Origin: an uncultured Spirochaetaceae bacterium
GTDB lineage: Bacteria; Spirochaetota; Spirochaetia; Sphaerochaetales; Sphaerochaetaceae
DNA: 52,303 nucleotides
Reading direction: 5' to 3'
Assembly: GCA_944389275.1 (NCBI GenBank)
Contig: CALXLT010000038.1
Coordinates: 1 to 52,303, forward strand
Below are positions 16,001 through 26,292 of this stretch, in pieces. The first letter of the stretch is position 1. The number at the start of each line of letters is the position of its first letter. Made by a program: the position numbers and the translations under genes. The notes under the pieces are model-generated. The model made no database searches, was not told the DNA's origin, and saw only the letters and a list, made by a program, of their open reading frames with translations.

Positions 16001-17605
16001 ATGAGTGAAATGACAAAGCCCTTGCTGGAGATGCAGAGCGTCAGCAAGGAGTACAATGGAAACCCTGTCCTGAAAGATGTCAACTTCACGCTGAAAGAGG
16101 GCGAAGTGCTAGGCCTCGTCGGAGAGAACGGAGCCGGAAAGAGCACGCTTATGAATATCCTCTTCGGTATGGACGTCATACAGCAGACGGGTGGCTATGG
16201 GGGAAAGGTCCTCATAGATGGAAAGGAAGTGAAATTCGCATCACCTCTGGATGCGCTCAATGCCGGAATCGGCATGGTACACCAGGAATTCTCTCTCCTT
16301 CCTGGATTCACAGCAGCAGAGAACATACTCCTGAACAGGGAACCAGAGAACAGAAGCGTTCTCTCTCTTGTATTCGGTCCAAGAGCAAATACAATCGACC
16401 GCAAGACCCTTCAGAAAAAAGCAATAGACGCTATCACCAAGCTTGGTGTCAGCCTCGATTCAGATATGCTTGTCTCGGAGATGCCCGTAGGACACAAGCA
16501 GTTCACGGAGATATCCAGGGAGATATCCAAGTCATCGATAAGGCTCCTTGTCCTCGATGAGCCTACAGCCGTCCTCTCCGAGAAGGAAGCGGAGATGCTG
16601 CTTAAGGCTATCAGGAACCTCTCCGCGCAGGGCATCGCAGTGATCTTCATCACCCACCGCCTGCAGGAGATACTCGATGTCTGCAACAAGGTCATCGTCA
16701 TGCGCGACGGCCGCATCATCTCAGAGCTCGAGGCGGAGAAGACCTCTATTCCAGAGATGGCGAAGCTGATGGTCGGACGCGAGGTAAGCGCCTCGGCATC
16801 TTCGAAGAGAGAGGAGAAGAAGCTCTCCGATGATATCGTGCTGTCGGTGAAGAACCTCTGGGTCGACATGCCGGGCGAGACGGTCAAGGATGTCAACCTT
16901 GAGGTGCACAAGGGCGAGTTCCTTGGCATCGGCGGCCTCGCAGGCCAGGGCAAGATCGGCATACCGAACGGCATCATGGGACTCTACCCGTCAGGCGGCA
17001 AGGTCGTTCTGAACGGAAAGGAGATCCCCCTTGGAGACACAAGGGCATGCCTTGACTCATCGATCGCGTTCGTCTCCGAGGACAGAAGGGGCGTAGGGCT
17101 CCTTCTCGACGAGTCCCTTGAGTGGAACATCGCGTTCCCTGCCATGCAGATACAGAACAAGTTCCTCAAGAAGTACCTTGGCGGTCTCATCAAGTGGCGT
17201 GACCAGGGCGCTATCAAGGCAGTGACGGACAAGTACATCAAGCAGCTGCAGATCAAGTGCACGTCATCCAAGCAGAAGGCGAAGGAGCTTTCCGGAGGAA
17301 ACCAGCAGAAGATCTGCCTGGCTAAGGCATTCGCCCTTGAGCCGAAGCTTCTCTTCGTGTCCGAGCCGACAAGAGGCATTGACGTGGGAGCGAAGGCGCT
17401 TGTGCTGCAGGCTCTCAAGGAATACAACAGCAAGCTCGGCGTCACGATCGTCATGATCTCATCCGAGCTTGAGGAGCTCAGGCAGTGCTGCGACCGCATC
17501 GCGATCGTCACAGATGGCGCGATCTCCGGCATCCTCCCGGCATCAAGGCCAAGCGAGGATTTCGGCATGCTCATGGTCGGCAAATCAAAGAAGGAGGCGA
17601 ACTGA
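16001..17605 (+). CDS. sugar/nucleoside-type ABC importer ATPase (two tandem domains)
   Basis: 534 residues with two ATPase domains, as in RbsA/MglA/YufO. Domain 1 (about 8-245) has Walker A GENGAGKST (41-49) and Walker B LLVLDEPTAVLS, but its signature is replaced by MPVGHKQFTEI, like the degenerate first signature of the family. Domain 2 (about 280-525) has the degenerate Walker A GGLAGQGKIG, the intact signature LSGGNQQK and LLFVSEPTRGIDVG. The product energises uptake of the ligand delivered by the DUF3798 protein. AAGGGG precedes the ATG. The stop overlaps the next ATG by one base. Confidence 0.92.
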   Translation: MSEMTKPLLEMQSVSKEYNGNPVLKDVNFTLKEGEVLGLVGENGAGKSTLMNILFGMDVIQQTGGYGGKVLIDGKEVKFASPLDALNAGIGMVHQEFSLLPGFTAAENILLNREPENRSVLSLVFGPRANTIDRKTLQKKAIDAITKLGVSLDSDMLVSEMPVGHKQFTEISREISKSSIRLLVLDEPTAVLSEKEAEMLLKAIRNLSAQGIAVIFITHRLQEILDVCNKVIVMRDGRIISELEAEKTSIPEMAKLMVGREVSASASSKREEKKLSDDIVLSVKNLWVDMPGETVKDVNLEVHKGEFLGIGGLAGQGKIGIPNGIMGLYPSGGKVVLNGKEIPLGDTRACLDSSIAFVSEDRRGVGLLLDESLEWNIAFPAMQIQNKFLKKYLGGLIKWRDQGAIKAVTDKYIKQLQIKCTSSKQKAKELSGGNQQKICLAKAFALEPKLLFVSEPTRGIDVGAKALVLQALKEYNSKLGVTIVMISSELEELRQCCDRIAIVTDGAISGILPASRPSEDFGMLMVGKSKKEAN

Positions 17606-18645
17606 TGGAAAAGGTGAGATCATTCCTTGCTTCATTCGGGCTTCCGAGGCTCATCATCGCGGGATTCCTGCTCCTGCTCTTCATAGTGGCGCCTTTCGTA
17701 GGCATCAGGGTCGGCGCGTCTATCTCCGATACCCTCGCCCGCTTCGGCATGAACTCCATAATGGTCCTCGCGATGGTTCCGATGATCCACTCAGGCTGCG
17801 GACTCAACTTCGGCCTGCCTCTTGGCATCATCTCGGGCCTTCTCGGAGCGACGCTCTCCATCGAGACAGGGGTCACGGGACCTCTCTCGTTCCTCCTTGC
17901 CATACTCTATTCGACTCCTTTCGCGCTCATCTTCGGGTGGGGCTACGGAAAGCTGCTGAACAGGGTCAAGGGAAGCGAGATGATGATCGCGACTTACGTG
18001 GGCTTCTCCTCTGTCGCGTTCATGTCCATAATGTGGCTCATCCTCCCCTACTCCTCACCGACAATGGTCTGGGGCTATTCAGGAAGCGGGCTGAGGACAA
18101 CGATCTCGACAGACGGGTTCTACTCGCAGATCCTACATAACTTCCTTTGCCTGAAGGTCGGCACGATCGAGATCTCATTCGGAGAGATACTCTTCTTCGC
18201 GCTCTTCGCATTCATCATCTGGGCATTCCTGCACACGAAGACAGGCACGGCGATGACAGCAGTCGGATCCAACCCGATCTTCGCGCGCGCTTCAGGAATC
18301 TCGGTGGACAGGCAGAGGACGCTCTCTGTAATCATGTCCACATGGCTCGGCGCGCTCGGCATCCTCTGCTACCAGCAGGGATACGGCTTCATCCAGCTTT
18401 ACCAGGGACCGATGTACATGGCCATGCCGGCCGTGTCCGCGATCCTCATCGGAGGCGCCTCGGTGAACAAGGCGTCGATACCGAACGTCATCATCGGCAC
18501 GATACTCTATCAGGGAATCGTCACGATGACGCCATCGGTCATGAACAACATCATCCATACTGATATGTCCGAGGTATTGAGGATCATCGTCTCCAACGGC
18601 ATGATACTCTATGCCCTGACAAGGAAATCGGGGGCATCAAGATGA
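17605..18645 (+). CDS. ABC importer permease 1
   Basis: 346 residues starting MEKVRSFLASFG, with about eight to ten hydrophobic segments and the BPD_transp_2 pattern (for example GCGLNFGLPLGIISGLLGATL and the later AVGSNPIFARASGISVDRQR). AAGGAGG lies 8 bases before the ATG in a TGATG junction. A longer in-frame extension upstream lies inside the ATPase gene and is not used. Its stop overlaps permease 2 by ATGA. It forms half of the channel. Confidence 0.9.
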   Translation: MEKVRSFLASFGLPRLIIAGFLLLLFIVAPFVGIRVGASISDTLARFGMNSIMVLAMVPMIHSGCGLNFGLPLGIISGLLGATLSIETGVTGPLSFLLAILYSTPFALIFGWGYGKLLNRVKGSEMMIATYVGFSSVAFMSIMWLILPYSSPTMVWGYSGSGLRTTISTDGFYSQILHNFLCLKVGTIEISFGEILFFALFAFIIWAFLHTKTGTAMTAVGSNPIFARASGISVDRQRTLSVIMSTWLGALGILCYQQGYGFIQLYQGPMYMAMPAVSAILIGGASVNKASIPNVIIGTILYQGIVTMTPSVMNNIIHTDMSEVLRIIVSNGMILYALTRKSGASR

Positions 18646-19748
18646 GAAAAGATATAGATATCAGGAAGTTCCTTGCGAACAACATTGTCCCTATCATCTT
18701 CATAGTGCTCTGCGCGGTATGCATTCCGCTCGCGGGATACTCAGGCCAGTATCTTGTGAGCCAGATCATAACGAGGATCATGCGCAACAGCTTCCTCGTC
18801 CTCTCCCTCCTGATCCCTATCATGGCAGGAATGGGACTGAACTTCGGAATGACCCTTGGCGCCATGGCCGGCCAGATCGGAATCATCTTCATCACGGCAT
18901 GGAACGTCGTGGGAATACCGGGACTGCTCCTGGCCGCTATCATAGCAACCCCTATCGCGGCGCTCCTGGGCTGGTTCTGCGGAAAGATGCTCAATATGGC
19001 TAAGGGCCGCGAGATGATAACAAGCTACATGATCTCGTTCTTCATGAACGGCGTGTACCAGCTTGTCGTCCTCTATGGCATGGGACCTGTGATCCCGCTC
19101 CATTCCGACCAGGTCATACTCCCGCGCGGATACGGCGTGAGGAACACGATAGACCTCATCAGCGTCCGCCAGTCCGTAGACAACTTCTGGGCCCTGACTA
19201 TCGGAGGAGTCAAGATCCCTCTCCTGACCATCATCCTCATCGCGCTTCTCTGCGTCGTGATCATCTGGTTCAGGAAGACCAAGCTCGGCCAGGACATGAG
19301 GGCGGTCGGACAGGATATGGAGGTCGCGCGCGAGGCTGGAATCAAGGTCGAGAGGACAAGGATACTCGCCATCGTGATCTCAACGATCTTCGCGGCTTAC
19401 GGCATGATTCTCTACCTTTCGAACATGGGAACGCTCAACACGTACAACTCCCACTCGCAGATCGGCATGTTCAGCATCGCGGCGCTTCTGGTTGGCGGAG
19501 CATCGGTATCAAGGGCATCGATAAAGAACGTGTTCCTTGGCATCATCCTCTTCCACCTGATGTTCATTCTCGCGCCTCAGGCAGGACGTGAGCTGATGGG
19601 ACAGGCGCAGATCGGAGAGTTCTTCCGCGTGTTCATCTCCTACGGAGTCATCACGCTCTCGCTCGTGCTCTACGAGATCAGGGAAAGACGCGAGAAGGCA
19701 GAATCAGCGAAGGCTATCGCAGCGCAGCAGAAGGAGGCAAAGGCATGA
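18642..19748 (+). CDS. ABC importer permease 2
   Basis: 368 residues, multi-pass membrane protein of the same family as permease 1 (shared GLNFGMTLGAMAGQIGI, MRAVGQDMEVAREAGIKVERTR and ALLVGGASVSRASI patterns). The two probably form a heterodimeric channel. It has a charged C-terminal tail rich in Ala/Lys/Glu. ATGA overlaps join it to both neighbours. Confidence 0.9.
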   Translation: MRKDIDIRKFLANNIVPIIFIVLCAVCIPLAGYSGQYLVSQIITRIMRNSFLVLSLLIPIMAGMGLNFGMTLGAMAGQIGIIFITAWNVVGIPGLLLAAIIATPIAALLGWFCGKMLNMAKGREMITSYMISFFMNGVYQLVVLYGMGPVIPLHSDQVILPRGYGVRNTIDLISVRQSVDNFWALTIGGVKIPLLTIILIALLCVVIIWFRKTKLGQDMRAVGQDMEVAREAGIKVERTRILAIVISTIFAAYGMILYLSNMGTLNTYNSHSQIGMFSIAALLVGGASVSRASIKNVFLGIILFHLMFILAPQAGRELMGQAQIGEFFRVFISYGVITLSLVLYEIRERREKAESAKAIAAQQKEAKA

Positions 19749-20266
19749 TCGACAAGAAGAATATAAAGGACTTCTTCAACCTGTCCTTCTTCGTACGCCT
19801 CGCGGTGATCGTACTCGTGATCCTCCTTGCCGTGTTCCTCTATCACTACGGCAAGCAGCACACGGTATATATCGACAACAGGACCATCGAGATCGATGGG
19901 CAGTCGTACAAGGCACTGGACTGGGCTGAGGTATCGGTAGATGGAGGAGATAGCCAGGAGTACTCCCCTCGCACAAGGCGTGAGGCGACGGTCCTCAGGC
20001 AGAAGCACTCCATCCACGTTGTATACGAGGACGAGGACTTCAACCAGTTCGAGGTCGATGTGGAGTTCAAGGTACCGGTCAATGAGACGCAGGTGGTGCT
20101 GAGCCTCCCGGCCCTCGTAGCGGGTCTTGGCGAGGACCAGTTCCTTACCGAGTTCGTGCCGATGGCGCAGCAGCTCGGGCTGAACGTCGGAGGCGGGGCA
20201 GCTGCCGCGGATGCGGAAGTCCCTACCGAAGAGGATATGTTCGGAGATATGTCAATGGACTTCTGA
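19745..20266 (+). CDS. single-pass membrane protein of the ABC operon
   Basis: 173 residues. A membrane helix at about 15-35 follows a basic N terminus, so the rest probably faces the periplasm. The exported part is beta-rich (TVYIDNRTIEIDGQSYKALD...), with a QFEVDVEFKVPVNETQVVLSLPAL segment and an Ala/Gly and acidic tail. I believe it belongs to a small DUF family (perhaps DUF6672) found with these importers, but I am not certain. It is the last gene, joined by ATGA. It could couple the binding protein to the channel; that is inference. Confidence 0.75.
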   Translation: MIDKKNIKDFFNLSFFVRLAVIVLVILLAVFLYHYGKQHTVYIDNRTIEIDGQSYKALDWAEVSVDGGDSQEYSPRTRREATVLRQKHSIHVVYEDEDFNQFEVDVEFKVPVNETQVVLSLPALVAGLGEDQFLTEFVPMAQQLGLNVGGGAAAADAEVPTEEDMFGDMSMDF

Positions 20267-20284
20267 TAAGTCCAGGATTCATGA

Positions 20285-20309
20285 GGGCCGCAGCGATGCG
20301 GCCCTTTTT
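20285..20309 (+). terminator. terminator of the ABC uptake operon
   Basis: Perfect 8-bp stem GGGCCGCA/TGCGGCCC, GCGA loop, then TTTTT. Confidence 0.95.
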
Positions 20310-20418
20310 CCGTCCGCTCACCCCTTCCCCTGCGCCTAGTGACATGGCGGTTTTTTTTCAGTATATTTACTTAGCTAGAGCAGAATAGTTCTGAAATATT
20401 GTTTGAAGGAAGTAAAAT

Positions 20419-21771
20419 ATGGATGCTGAGAAAAGCGTAAAGTTGCTAGAGAACTCCCAGGCTTCACTTACTCTTACGATTGATGCCGACACACTGGAGA
20501 AGGCTTACCAGGATAAGCTTGGCAAGTATGCGAAGACGATCCAGATCGATGGATTCAGGAAGGGCAAGGTACCCGCATCCGTCGTTGAGAGGAAATACGG
20601 CGAGATGATCAGGGAAGAGAGTTCGTTCGATGCCATGGAGAAGTATCTTCAGGATACGATCCAGACGCTTGATTTCAATGACAAGCCGCTCGCGTTCTCA
20701 ACTCCTGTGCTTCAGGACGAGGAGAAGCTCCTCCCATTCAAGAAGGGCGAGGATGTGACCTACACCGTCGTCTATGATATCTACCCACGCTTCGAGTTAC
20801 CTGAGTACAAGGGCCTTGAGGTGGAGGTCCCATCCGTCGAGGTCACGGACGCGGATGTCGACAAGGAAGTCGAGAGGAAGAGGGAGCAGAACTCCGTCGT
20901 CAGGACAAAGGACGGAGCTGCCGAGAATGGCGATATCGTCACGGTTGACTACGCGGAGATCGGAGAGGACGGCAACCCTGTCGCTTCAACAGAACGCAAG
21001 GGCTTCGTGTTCACGATCGGCTCAGGCTATAACTTCTACAAGATAGACAGCGATGTCATCGGCATGAAGAAGGGAGATGAGAAGACTGTCGAGAAGACAT
21101 ACACGGCAGAAGACCATGTCCCAGGCTACGATGGCAAGACGGTCAAGCTCCATATCGCTCTCACGGAGGTCAAGTACAGGGAGCTTCCAGAGGTGAATGA
21201 CGAGCTTGCGCAGGACATCAAGGAAGAGTACAAGACCGTAGCTGACCTCAAGGCCGGGATCAGGAAGGACTTCGAGAGCCAGGTCGAGGATAGGATGAAG
21301 AACGACAAGATCAACGCCCTGCTTGACGCGATCAAGGCGAAGACAGAGATCACGATCCCTGCATCCATGCTCGCGGCGGAGCTCGAGAACGCATGGAGGA
21401 ACTTCTATCATCAGTCAGGGCTCACTGAGGAGCAGATCCTCAGCTTCCTGAAGATGCAGGGCTCGACGAAGGAGGCCCTCCTCGATGAGTGGAAGGATTC
21501 CTGCACGTCAAACCTCAAGGACCAGCTCATCCTCGACGCCATCAAGGACAAGGAGGACTTCGCTGTATCCGACGAGGAATTCAAGGAAGAGTGGGAGAAG
21601 AACTACAAGAGCGTCAAGGACGAGGATAAGGAGTACTATGAGAATATCCTCCGCGACAGCCTGAAGTTCGCTAAGGTCACCCCATTCCTTCTGGAGAACA
21701 ACACATTCAAGGCAGGCAAGAAGGTCAGCTATGACGACTTCATCGCCGGAGCCTACAAGGAAGAGGAATAA
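20419..21771 (+). CDS. tig: trigger factor (ribosome-associated chaperone)
   Basis: 450 residues. The N-terminal ribosome-binding domain has the signature FRKGKVP ([17 protein letters not shown], about 44-60), the middle is an FKBP-type prolyl isomerase domain (about 155-245), and the C-terminal part is a long helical substrate cradle. It binds nascent chains at the ribosome exit. GAAGGA precedes the ATG. It heads tig-clpP-clpX, the usual order. Confidence 0.95.
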   Translation: MDAEKSVKLLENSQASLTLTIDADTLEKAYQDKLGKYAKTIQIDGFRKGKVPASVVERKYGEMIREESSFDAMEKYLQDTIQTLDFNDKPLAFSTPVLQDEEKLLPFKKGEDVTYTVVYDIYPRFELPEYKGLEVEVPSVEVTDADVDKEVERKREQNSVVRTKDGAAENGDIVTVDYAEIGEDGNPVASTERKGFVFTIGSGYNFYKIDSDVIGMKKGDEKTVEKTYTAEDHVPGYDGKTVKLHIALTEVKYRELPEVNDELAQDIKEEYKTVADLKAGIRKDFESQVEDRMKNDKINALLDAIKAKTEITIPASMLAAELENAWRNFYHQSGLTEEQILSFLKMQGSTKEALLDEWKDSCTSNLKDQLILDAIKDKEDFAVSDEEFKEEWEKNYKSVKDEDKEYYENILRDSLKFAKVTPFLLENNTFKAGKKVSYDDFIAGAYKEEE

Positions 21772-21773
21772 TC

Positions 21774-22370
21774 TTGAACGAAAGGATGAACACGCTTGTC
21801 CCCTATGTCGTAGAGCAGTCGGGGACAGGTGAGAGACAGTACGATATCTTCTCCCGCCTGCTGAAGGACAGGATCATCTTCGTAGACGGGGAGATCACCG
21901 ATGCCACTGCCGATCTGGTGGTGGCTCAGCTTATCTTCCTGGAAAGCGAATCACCGACAAAGGATATCAGCCTATACATCAACAGCCCGGGCGGCAGCGT
22001 TACCGCGGGGCTTGCCATCTATGACACGATGCAGTACGTCAGCTGCCCAGTAGCGACCATCTGCATGGGCCAGGCATGCTCAATGGCGGCTATCCTCCTC
22101 GCGGCAGGGGAGAAAGGCAAGAGGGCTATCCTTCCGAACGCAAGGGTGATGATACACCAGCCTTCCGGCGGTGCAGAGGGCCAGGCCAGCGATATCATAA
22201 TCTCTTCGCGCGAGCTGCAGAGGATCAATGAGGTCACAAGGCGCCTTATGGCACAGCACACGGGCAGAAGCGAGGAAGAGATAGCTAAGGATATACTCCG
22301 CGATCACTATATGGATGCAGATGACGCGCTCTCGTATGGCATCGTGGATAAGGTTATGAGAAAGCAATAA
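21774..22370 (+). CDS. clpP: ATP-dependent Clp protease proteolytic subunit
   Basis: 198 residues with the serine protease triad Ser103 (GQACSMAA), His128 (MIHQPSGG) and Asp177 (LRDHYM). It forms the two-ring chamber fed by ClpX. The start is probably TTG at 21774 with AGAGG upstream; an ATG at 21786 has AAAGG too close to serve. It begins two bases after tig and overlaps clpX by one base (TAATG). Confidence 0.95.
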   Translation: MNERMNTLVPYVVEQSGTGERQYDIFSRLLKDRIIFVDGEITDATADLVVAQLIFLESESPTKDISLYINSPGGSVTAGLAIYDTMQYVSCPVATICMGQACSMAAILLAAGEKGKRAILPNARVMIHQPSGGAEGQASDIIISSRELQRINEVTRRLMAQHTGRSEEEIAKDILRDHYMDADDALSYGIVDKVMRKQ

Positions 22371-23626
22371 TGGCAAGGAACGCTAAATACTGCTCATTCT
22401 GCGGTCGCCCGCTTGATGGAAGCGTCAGGTTCGTATCAGGTCCTGGCGTCGCTATCTGCGAGAACTGCATAGACACATGCAATGACATACTCGGACAGAT
22501 GGGAGGATCATCCTCATCATCCGAAGGGGAGTCCGAGATCAGGGAGATCCCTACCCCGCAGGAGCTCAAGGAGTATCTTGACCAGTACGTCATCGGCCAG
22601 GAGGCGGCGAAGAAGGTCCTCTCCGTAGCCGTGTACAACCACTACAAGAGGGTCAAGTACGCGAAGCGCATCGCGGAGTCCGGTGTCGAGATCGATAAGT
22701 CCAACATACTGATGATCGGGCCAACGGGAACGGGTAAGACGCTTCTCGCGCGCACCCTCGCGAAGAAGCTTGACGTGCCGTTCGCAATCGCTGACGCCAC
22801 TACCCTCACGGAGGCAGGCTATGTCGGCGAGGATGTCGAGAACATACTTCTCAAGCTCATCGAGGCCGCTGATTACGATATCCCGAGGGCACAGCATGGC
22901 ATAATCTTCATCGATGAGATAGACAAGATCTCCAAGAAGGGAGAGAACGTCTCCATCACCAGGGATGTCTCAGGAGAGGGCGTGCAGCAGGCGCTTCTCA
23001 AGATCATCGAGGGCACGGTCGCGTCCGTCCCGCCGCAGGGAGGGAGGAAGCACCCCAACCAGGAGATGATCAAGATAGACACCTCGAACATCCTCTTCAT
23101 ATGCGGAGGCGCGTTCGTCGGGCTGGACAAGATCATCGAGAAGAGGGTCGCTACTTCTTCGATGGGATTCGGCGCGACGATCATCAACAAGGAGGAGAAG
23201 GATCTCGAGTCCCTTTACAAGGAGCTCCATCCGGATGACCTGGTGAAGTTCGGCCTCATACCGGAATTCATCGGAAGGCTTCCCGTGCACGTCACGCTCA
23301 ACAACCTCACGCGAAGCGACCTAAAGCGTATCCTGACAGAGCCCAAGAACTCGATAATCAGGCAGTACGAGACATCATTCGCGCTTGATGATATAAAGCT
23401 GGACTTCACGGATGACGCGATCGACGCGATCGCGAACCAGTCCTTCGAGCAGAAGACGGGAGCAAGGGGCCTCAGGTCAATAGTCGAGAACCTGATGCTT
23501 GGCATAAGCTATGACATCCCTTCGGTGAAGAACGTGACGAAGGTCATCGTGGACAAGGATAATGTCATAAACCGCACAGAGCCCAGGATGATAACAGATG
23601 ACGGCAAGTATATTTCCGCCAGTTGA
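22370..23626 (+). CDS. clpX: Clp protease ATP-binding subunit ClpX
   Basis: 418 residues. An N-terminal zinc-binding domain has CSFC and CENC, followed by an AAA+ unfoldase with Walker A GPTGTGKT, Walker [11 protein letters not shown] and the GARGLRSI sensor 2 region. It unfolds tagged substrates for ClpP. Length is normal. It overlaps the next gene by 29 bases. Confidence 0.96.
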   Translation: MARNAKYCSFCGRPLDGSVRFVSGPGVAICENCIDTCNDILGQMGGSSSSSEGESEIREIPTPQELKEYLDQYVIGQEAAKKVLSVAVYNHYKRVKYAKRIAESGVEIDKSNILMIGPTGTGKTLLARTLAKKLDVPFAIADATTLTEAGYVGEDVENILLKLIEAADYDIPRAQHGIIFIDEIDKISKKGENVSITRDVSGEGVQQALLKIIEGTVASVPPQGGRKHPNQEMIKIDTSNILFICGGAFVGLDKIIEKRVATSSMGFGATIINKEEKDLESLYKELHPDDLVKFGLIPEFIGRLPVHVTLNNLTRSDLKRILTEPKNSIIRQYETSFALDDIKLDFTDDAIDAIANQSFEQKTGARGLRSIVENLMLGISYDIPSVKNVTKVIVDKDNVINRTEPRMITDDGKYISAS

Positions 23627-24581
23627 TCCACGCCTTCTCTCCGCGCTGAGGGAGAAGGACGCGGCAGTGATCATCGCGCACCGCAACCCTGACGGGGACG
23701 CGGTCTTCTCCTCCCTTGCCATGAGGGAGATACTCCAGACGCTCGGAAAGGAATGCCTCCTTCTCAATGAGGGGGAATTCCTACGCTCTGACATAAAGGC
23801 ATACGAGAAGGAGTTCCTACGCTCCGCGCCTCAGTCATTTCTAGATAAGGATCCCCTTGTTGTGGTCCTCGACTGCTCTACCCCGGACAGGCCCGGAGAG
23901 CCCTTCAAGGCCCTTCGCAGCCTGAAGACGGTATGCATAGACCATCACTCCGCGGGAGAGCCCTTCACGGAGGAAGGCCTCAGCTACATCGTTCCGCTCT
24001 CCCCTTCCACGACGCTGCTTGTGGATCAGGTGAGACGTGAGCTTGAGGTCGAGCTGACCCCTGCGATGGCCGAGTACCTATACATCGGGTTCGCGACCGA
24101 TACGGGCTTCTTCCACTTCCTGAGCGAGAAGACAGCCCCGGAAAGCCTCAGGAGGGTTTCCGACTTCACGGCGATGGGCGTCTCCCCGTATGACATCTAC
24201 GACACTATGCACGATGGCAGGGCGCTCAAGGACATAAAGGACGCGGCATCGATAATCCTTTCCGCCCGTCCTGCCCTGGACGGAGCCGTGATCTTCGCGC
24301 GCCAGGCCCTTGATATGGGAGAGGAGAGGCTCAGCGATGGGATATACGCGACGCTCCTGGAGACAGAGGGGGTAAAGGCCGTTGTATTCCTGAAGGAGCG
24401 GAAGGACGGTCTTGAGATAGGATTCAGAAGCAAGCACCGCTCAGGCATAGATGTCGGGGCGCTCGCGGCAACGCTCGGAGGCGGCGGGCACATCCACGCG
24501 GCAGGCGCTACTGTGCAGATGTCCCCGGAAGAGGCCGAGAGGATGCTTGAGAAGCGCTTTTCAGAATTGCTTGATCAATGA
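23598..24581 (+). CDS. nrnA: DHH/DHHA1 phosphoesterase, NrnA-like
   Basis: 327 residues. DHH domain with metal-site motifs AHRNPDGDA (27-35), VVLDCSTPD and CIDHHS (DHH at 115-117), and a DHHA1 domain with [10 protein letters not shown]. This is the NrnA group, which degrades short oligoribonucleotides and pAp; some members cleave cyclic dinucleotides. The start lies within clpX, so translation is probably coupled. A terminator follows the stop. Confidence 0.85.
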   Translation: MTASIFPPVDPRLLSALREKDAAVIIAHRNPDGDAVFSSLAMREILQTLGKECLLLNEGEFLRSDIKAYEKEFLRSAPQSFLDKDPLVVVLDCSTPDRPGEPFKALRSLKTVCIDHHSAGEPFTEEGLSYIVPLSPSTTLLVDQVRRELEVELTPAMAEYLYIGFATDTGFFHFLSEKTAPESLRRVSDFTAMGVSPYDIYDTMHDGRALKDIKDAASIILSARPALDGAVIFARQALDMGEERLSDGIYATLLETEGVKAVVFLKERKDGLEIGFRSKHRSGIDVGALAATLGGGGHIHAAGATVQMSPEEAERMLEKRFSELLDQ

Positions 24582-24588
24582 TTTCACC

Positions 24589-24622
24589 ACAACTCCTTGC
24601 GAATCAAGGAGTTGTTCTTTTT
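24589..24622 (+). terminator. terminator after tig-clpPX-nrnA
   Basis: Perfect 11-bp stem ACAACTCCTTG/CAAGGAGTTGT, CGAAT loop, then TTCTTTTT. It shows that an upstream extension of the next open frame is not translated. Confidence 0.93.
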
Positions 24623-24664
24623 GGCATGCTTCCTGCAGCTTTTGATGCTGAAAGAGGAGGCGAT

Positions 24665-25672
24665 ATGCACAAGCTCTTCGATGATGGGGAGGACAGGGCG
24701 TTCAGCAGAACTGTCCTGCGCTACAATTCGATGGCAGAGGGAAGCCTGGAGAAGCTCGAGCTCGAGAACAAGGTAAGGGAGAGGACCAAGCTGCTGCTGT
24801 ACCTGATACCGCAGCGCAACCTCTTCCTGAGGCAGGAGGACGCGTCCGCCTTCTTCATGGATATCCTCAGGGATATCGACAGGATAATAGACTCGTTCAG
24901 GGTATCCAGGCTGACATTCAATGGCTATCTCACGCAGATATGCCGATACAGATGCCTGCGATACCTGAGCCGCAAGAGGAAGAGGGAAAGGACAGAGGAC
25001 GCCATCATATGCTCGGATACCACTGATATCTATGGCACCTCAGTCTTCGATAGCATCGCGGACGAGGAGGAGCCGGCGTATGAGTGCGAGGCCCTACCCT
25101 CGCCCGATCCCGAGGTCGAGTCGCTTGGAATGACAGGCGTCATCAGCCGCATCATCGATGAGCGTATAGAGACGCCGGCGCTGACAGAAGCGGAGGAGGC
25201 CTTGCAGGGCGCGCTTCTGGACAAGGTCTCGAGGCGGCGCTTCCTGACTCTGCTGCTCACGCTTCCGGATACCGAGACGCCAGGCTTCATCAGCGGAGTT
25301 GCCCGCGTGATGTCCGTGGACCGGGGCCTGATATACCGCTTCTACACGCTGCGCCACGATGAGCTCGAGGTAAGCTATGAGGAGAGGGTGAAGGCCGAGG
25401 ACGTGGCAGGAAGATACTGGAAGGCCCTCATGCTCCTTCGCCATGCCATAGCAAAGGAAACGGACATGGAGAAGATCGAGGACCTTGAGAAGGCGTACAG
25501 GAGGACCAAGGGCATCTACGCCAGGCGCAGGATGATCGCCGCGAAATCACGCAAGGGCATGACGCAGAAGGCTATATCAAAGCTCCTCAACAAGCCGCGC
25601 TCCACGATCTCCAATGACATCTGCTGCATGCGGCAGCTGCTCAAGTCCATAGAGCCTATGGTGAAAATATGA
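24665..25672 (+). CDS. divergent sigma-factor-like protein
   Basis: 335 residues starting MHKLFDDGED, chosen because GAGGAGG lies four to five bases upstream and a terminator excludes earlier starts. Residues about 50-130 look like sigma region 2 (ASAFFMDILRDIDRII then NGYLTQICRYRCLRYLSRKRKRER), including a basic arginine-rich patch. The middle is acidic. The C terminus has a clear helix-turn-helix (MTQKAISKLLNKPRSTISND, about 300-320), as in region 4. I do not recognise the family as characterised; a lineage-specific sigma or transcription-initiation protein is a reasonable guess. It forms an operon with rdgB and pepF through ATGA overlaps. Confidence 0.7.
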   Translation: MHKLFDDGEDRAFSRTVLRYNSMAEGSLEKLELENKVRERTKLLLYLIPQRNLFLRQEDASAFFMDILRDIDRIIDSFRVSRLTFNGYLTQICRYRCLRYLSRKRKRERTEDAIICSDTTDIYGTSVFDSIADEEEPAYECEALPSPDPEVESLGMTGVISRIIDERIETPALTEAEEALQGALLDKVSRRRFLTLLLTLPDTETPGFISGVARVMSVDRGLIYRFYTLRHDELEVSYEERVKAEDVAGRYWKALMLLRHAIAKETDMEKIEDLEKAYRRTKGIYARRRMIAAKSRKGMTQKAISKLLNKPRSTISNDICCMRQLLKSIEPMVKI

Positions 25673-26292
25673 GCAAAATCGATTATATTCAGTCCATGCA
25701 GCTATACTTCGCATCGAACAATGACCACAAGAGGATCGAGATGTCCAGGTTGCTGGGAGGCCACACGCTCCTGCTTCCCAAGGACAAGGGCATCGCGTTC
25801 GATCCGGATGAGACGGGATCGACATACATAGAGAACGCCGTCATAAAGGCGGAGGCTCTCTATTCCATAGTCCATGCCCCTGTGATATCAGACGACTCGG
25901 GGCTATCGGTGAAGGCTCTTGGAGGAGCGCCTGGTGTGCACACGGCACGCTATGGGGACGACACGGCAGACCATGAGCTATCCTCACGCGATCGCTACAT
26001 GCTCCTCCTGAAGAACATGGAAGGAGTCAAGGACAGGAGTGCGGTGTTCACGACAGCTTTATGCCTGATCCTTGATGAGAACAGGCGGTATATCATACAG
26101 GAAAGCTGCGAGGGAGCCATCGCCCTTGAACCTTCGGGAACCTCAGGATTCGGCTATGACCCTGTCTTCTGGATAAAGGAGGCAGGGGTCATCTCCGCGG
26201 AGCTCCCGGAGGGAGAGAAGGACAGATACTCCCATAGAGGCAAGGCCGCTCGCCTCATGGCGATGCTGCTAGAGAAGGAGGAGAAGAGATGA
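25669..26292 (+). CDS. rdgB: dITP/XTP (non-canonical purine NTP) pyrophosphatase
   Basis: 207 residues of the HAM1/RdgB family, which hydrolyses ITP, dITP and XTP to keep deaminated purines out of nucleic acids. Motifs: FASNNDHKRIEM (cf. TxNxxK), ISDDSGLSVKALGGAPGVHTARYG and GFGYDPVF, plus the C-terminal SHRGKAA. All active-site regions are present. It overlaps both neighbours by ATGA. The first ATG has GGTG upstream; an internal ATG at 25696 is an alternative. Confidence 0.94.
   Translation: MSKIDYIQSMQLYFASNNDHKRIEMSRLLGGHTLLLPKDKGIAFDPDETGSTYIENAVIKAEALYSIVHAPVISDDSGLSVKALGGAPGVHTARYGDDTADHELSSRDRYMLLLKNMEGVKDRSAVFTTALCLILDENRRYIIQESCEGAIALEPSGTSGFGYDPVFWIKEAGVISAELPEGEKDRYSHRGKAARLMAMLLEKEEKR

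Noticed and set aside
17485..17604. Upstream extension of permease 1
   Set aside because: It lies inside the ATPase gene in another frame; the ATG at 17605 has AAGGAGG and the TGATG junction.
24578..24664. N-terminal extension of the sigma-like protein
   Set aside because: The segment contains a strong terminator hairpin, and a good Shine-Dalgarno lies before the ATG at 24665.
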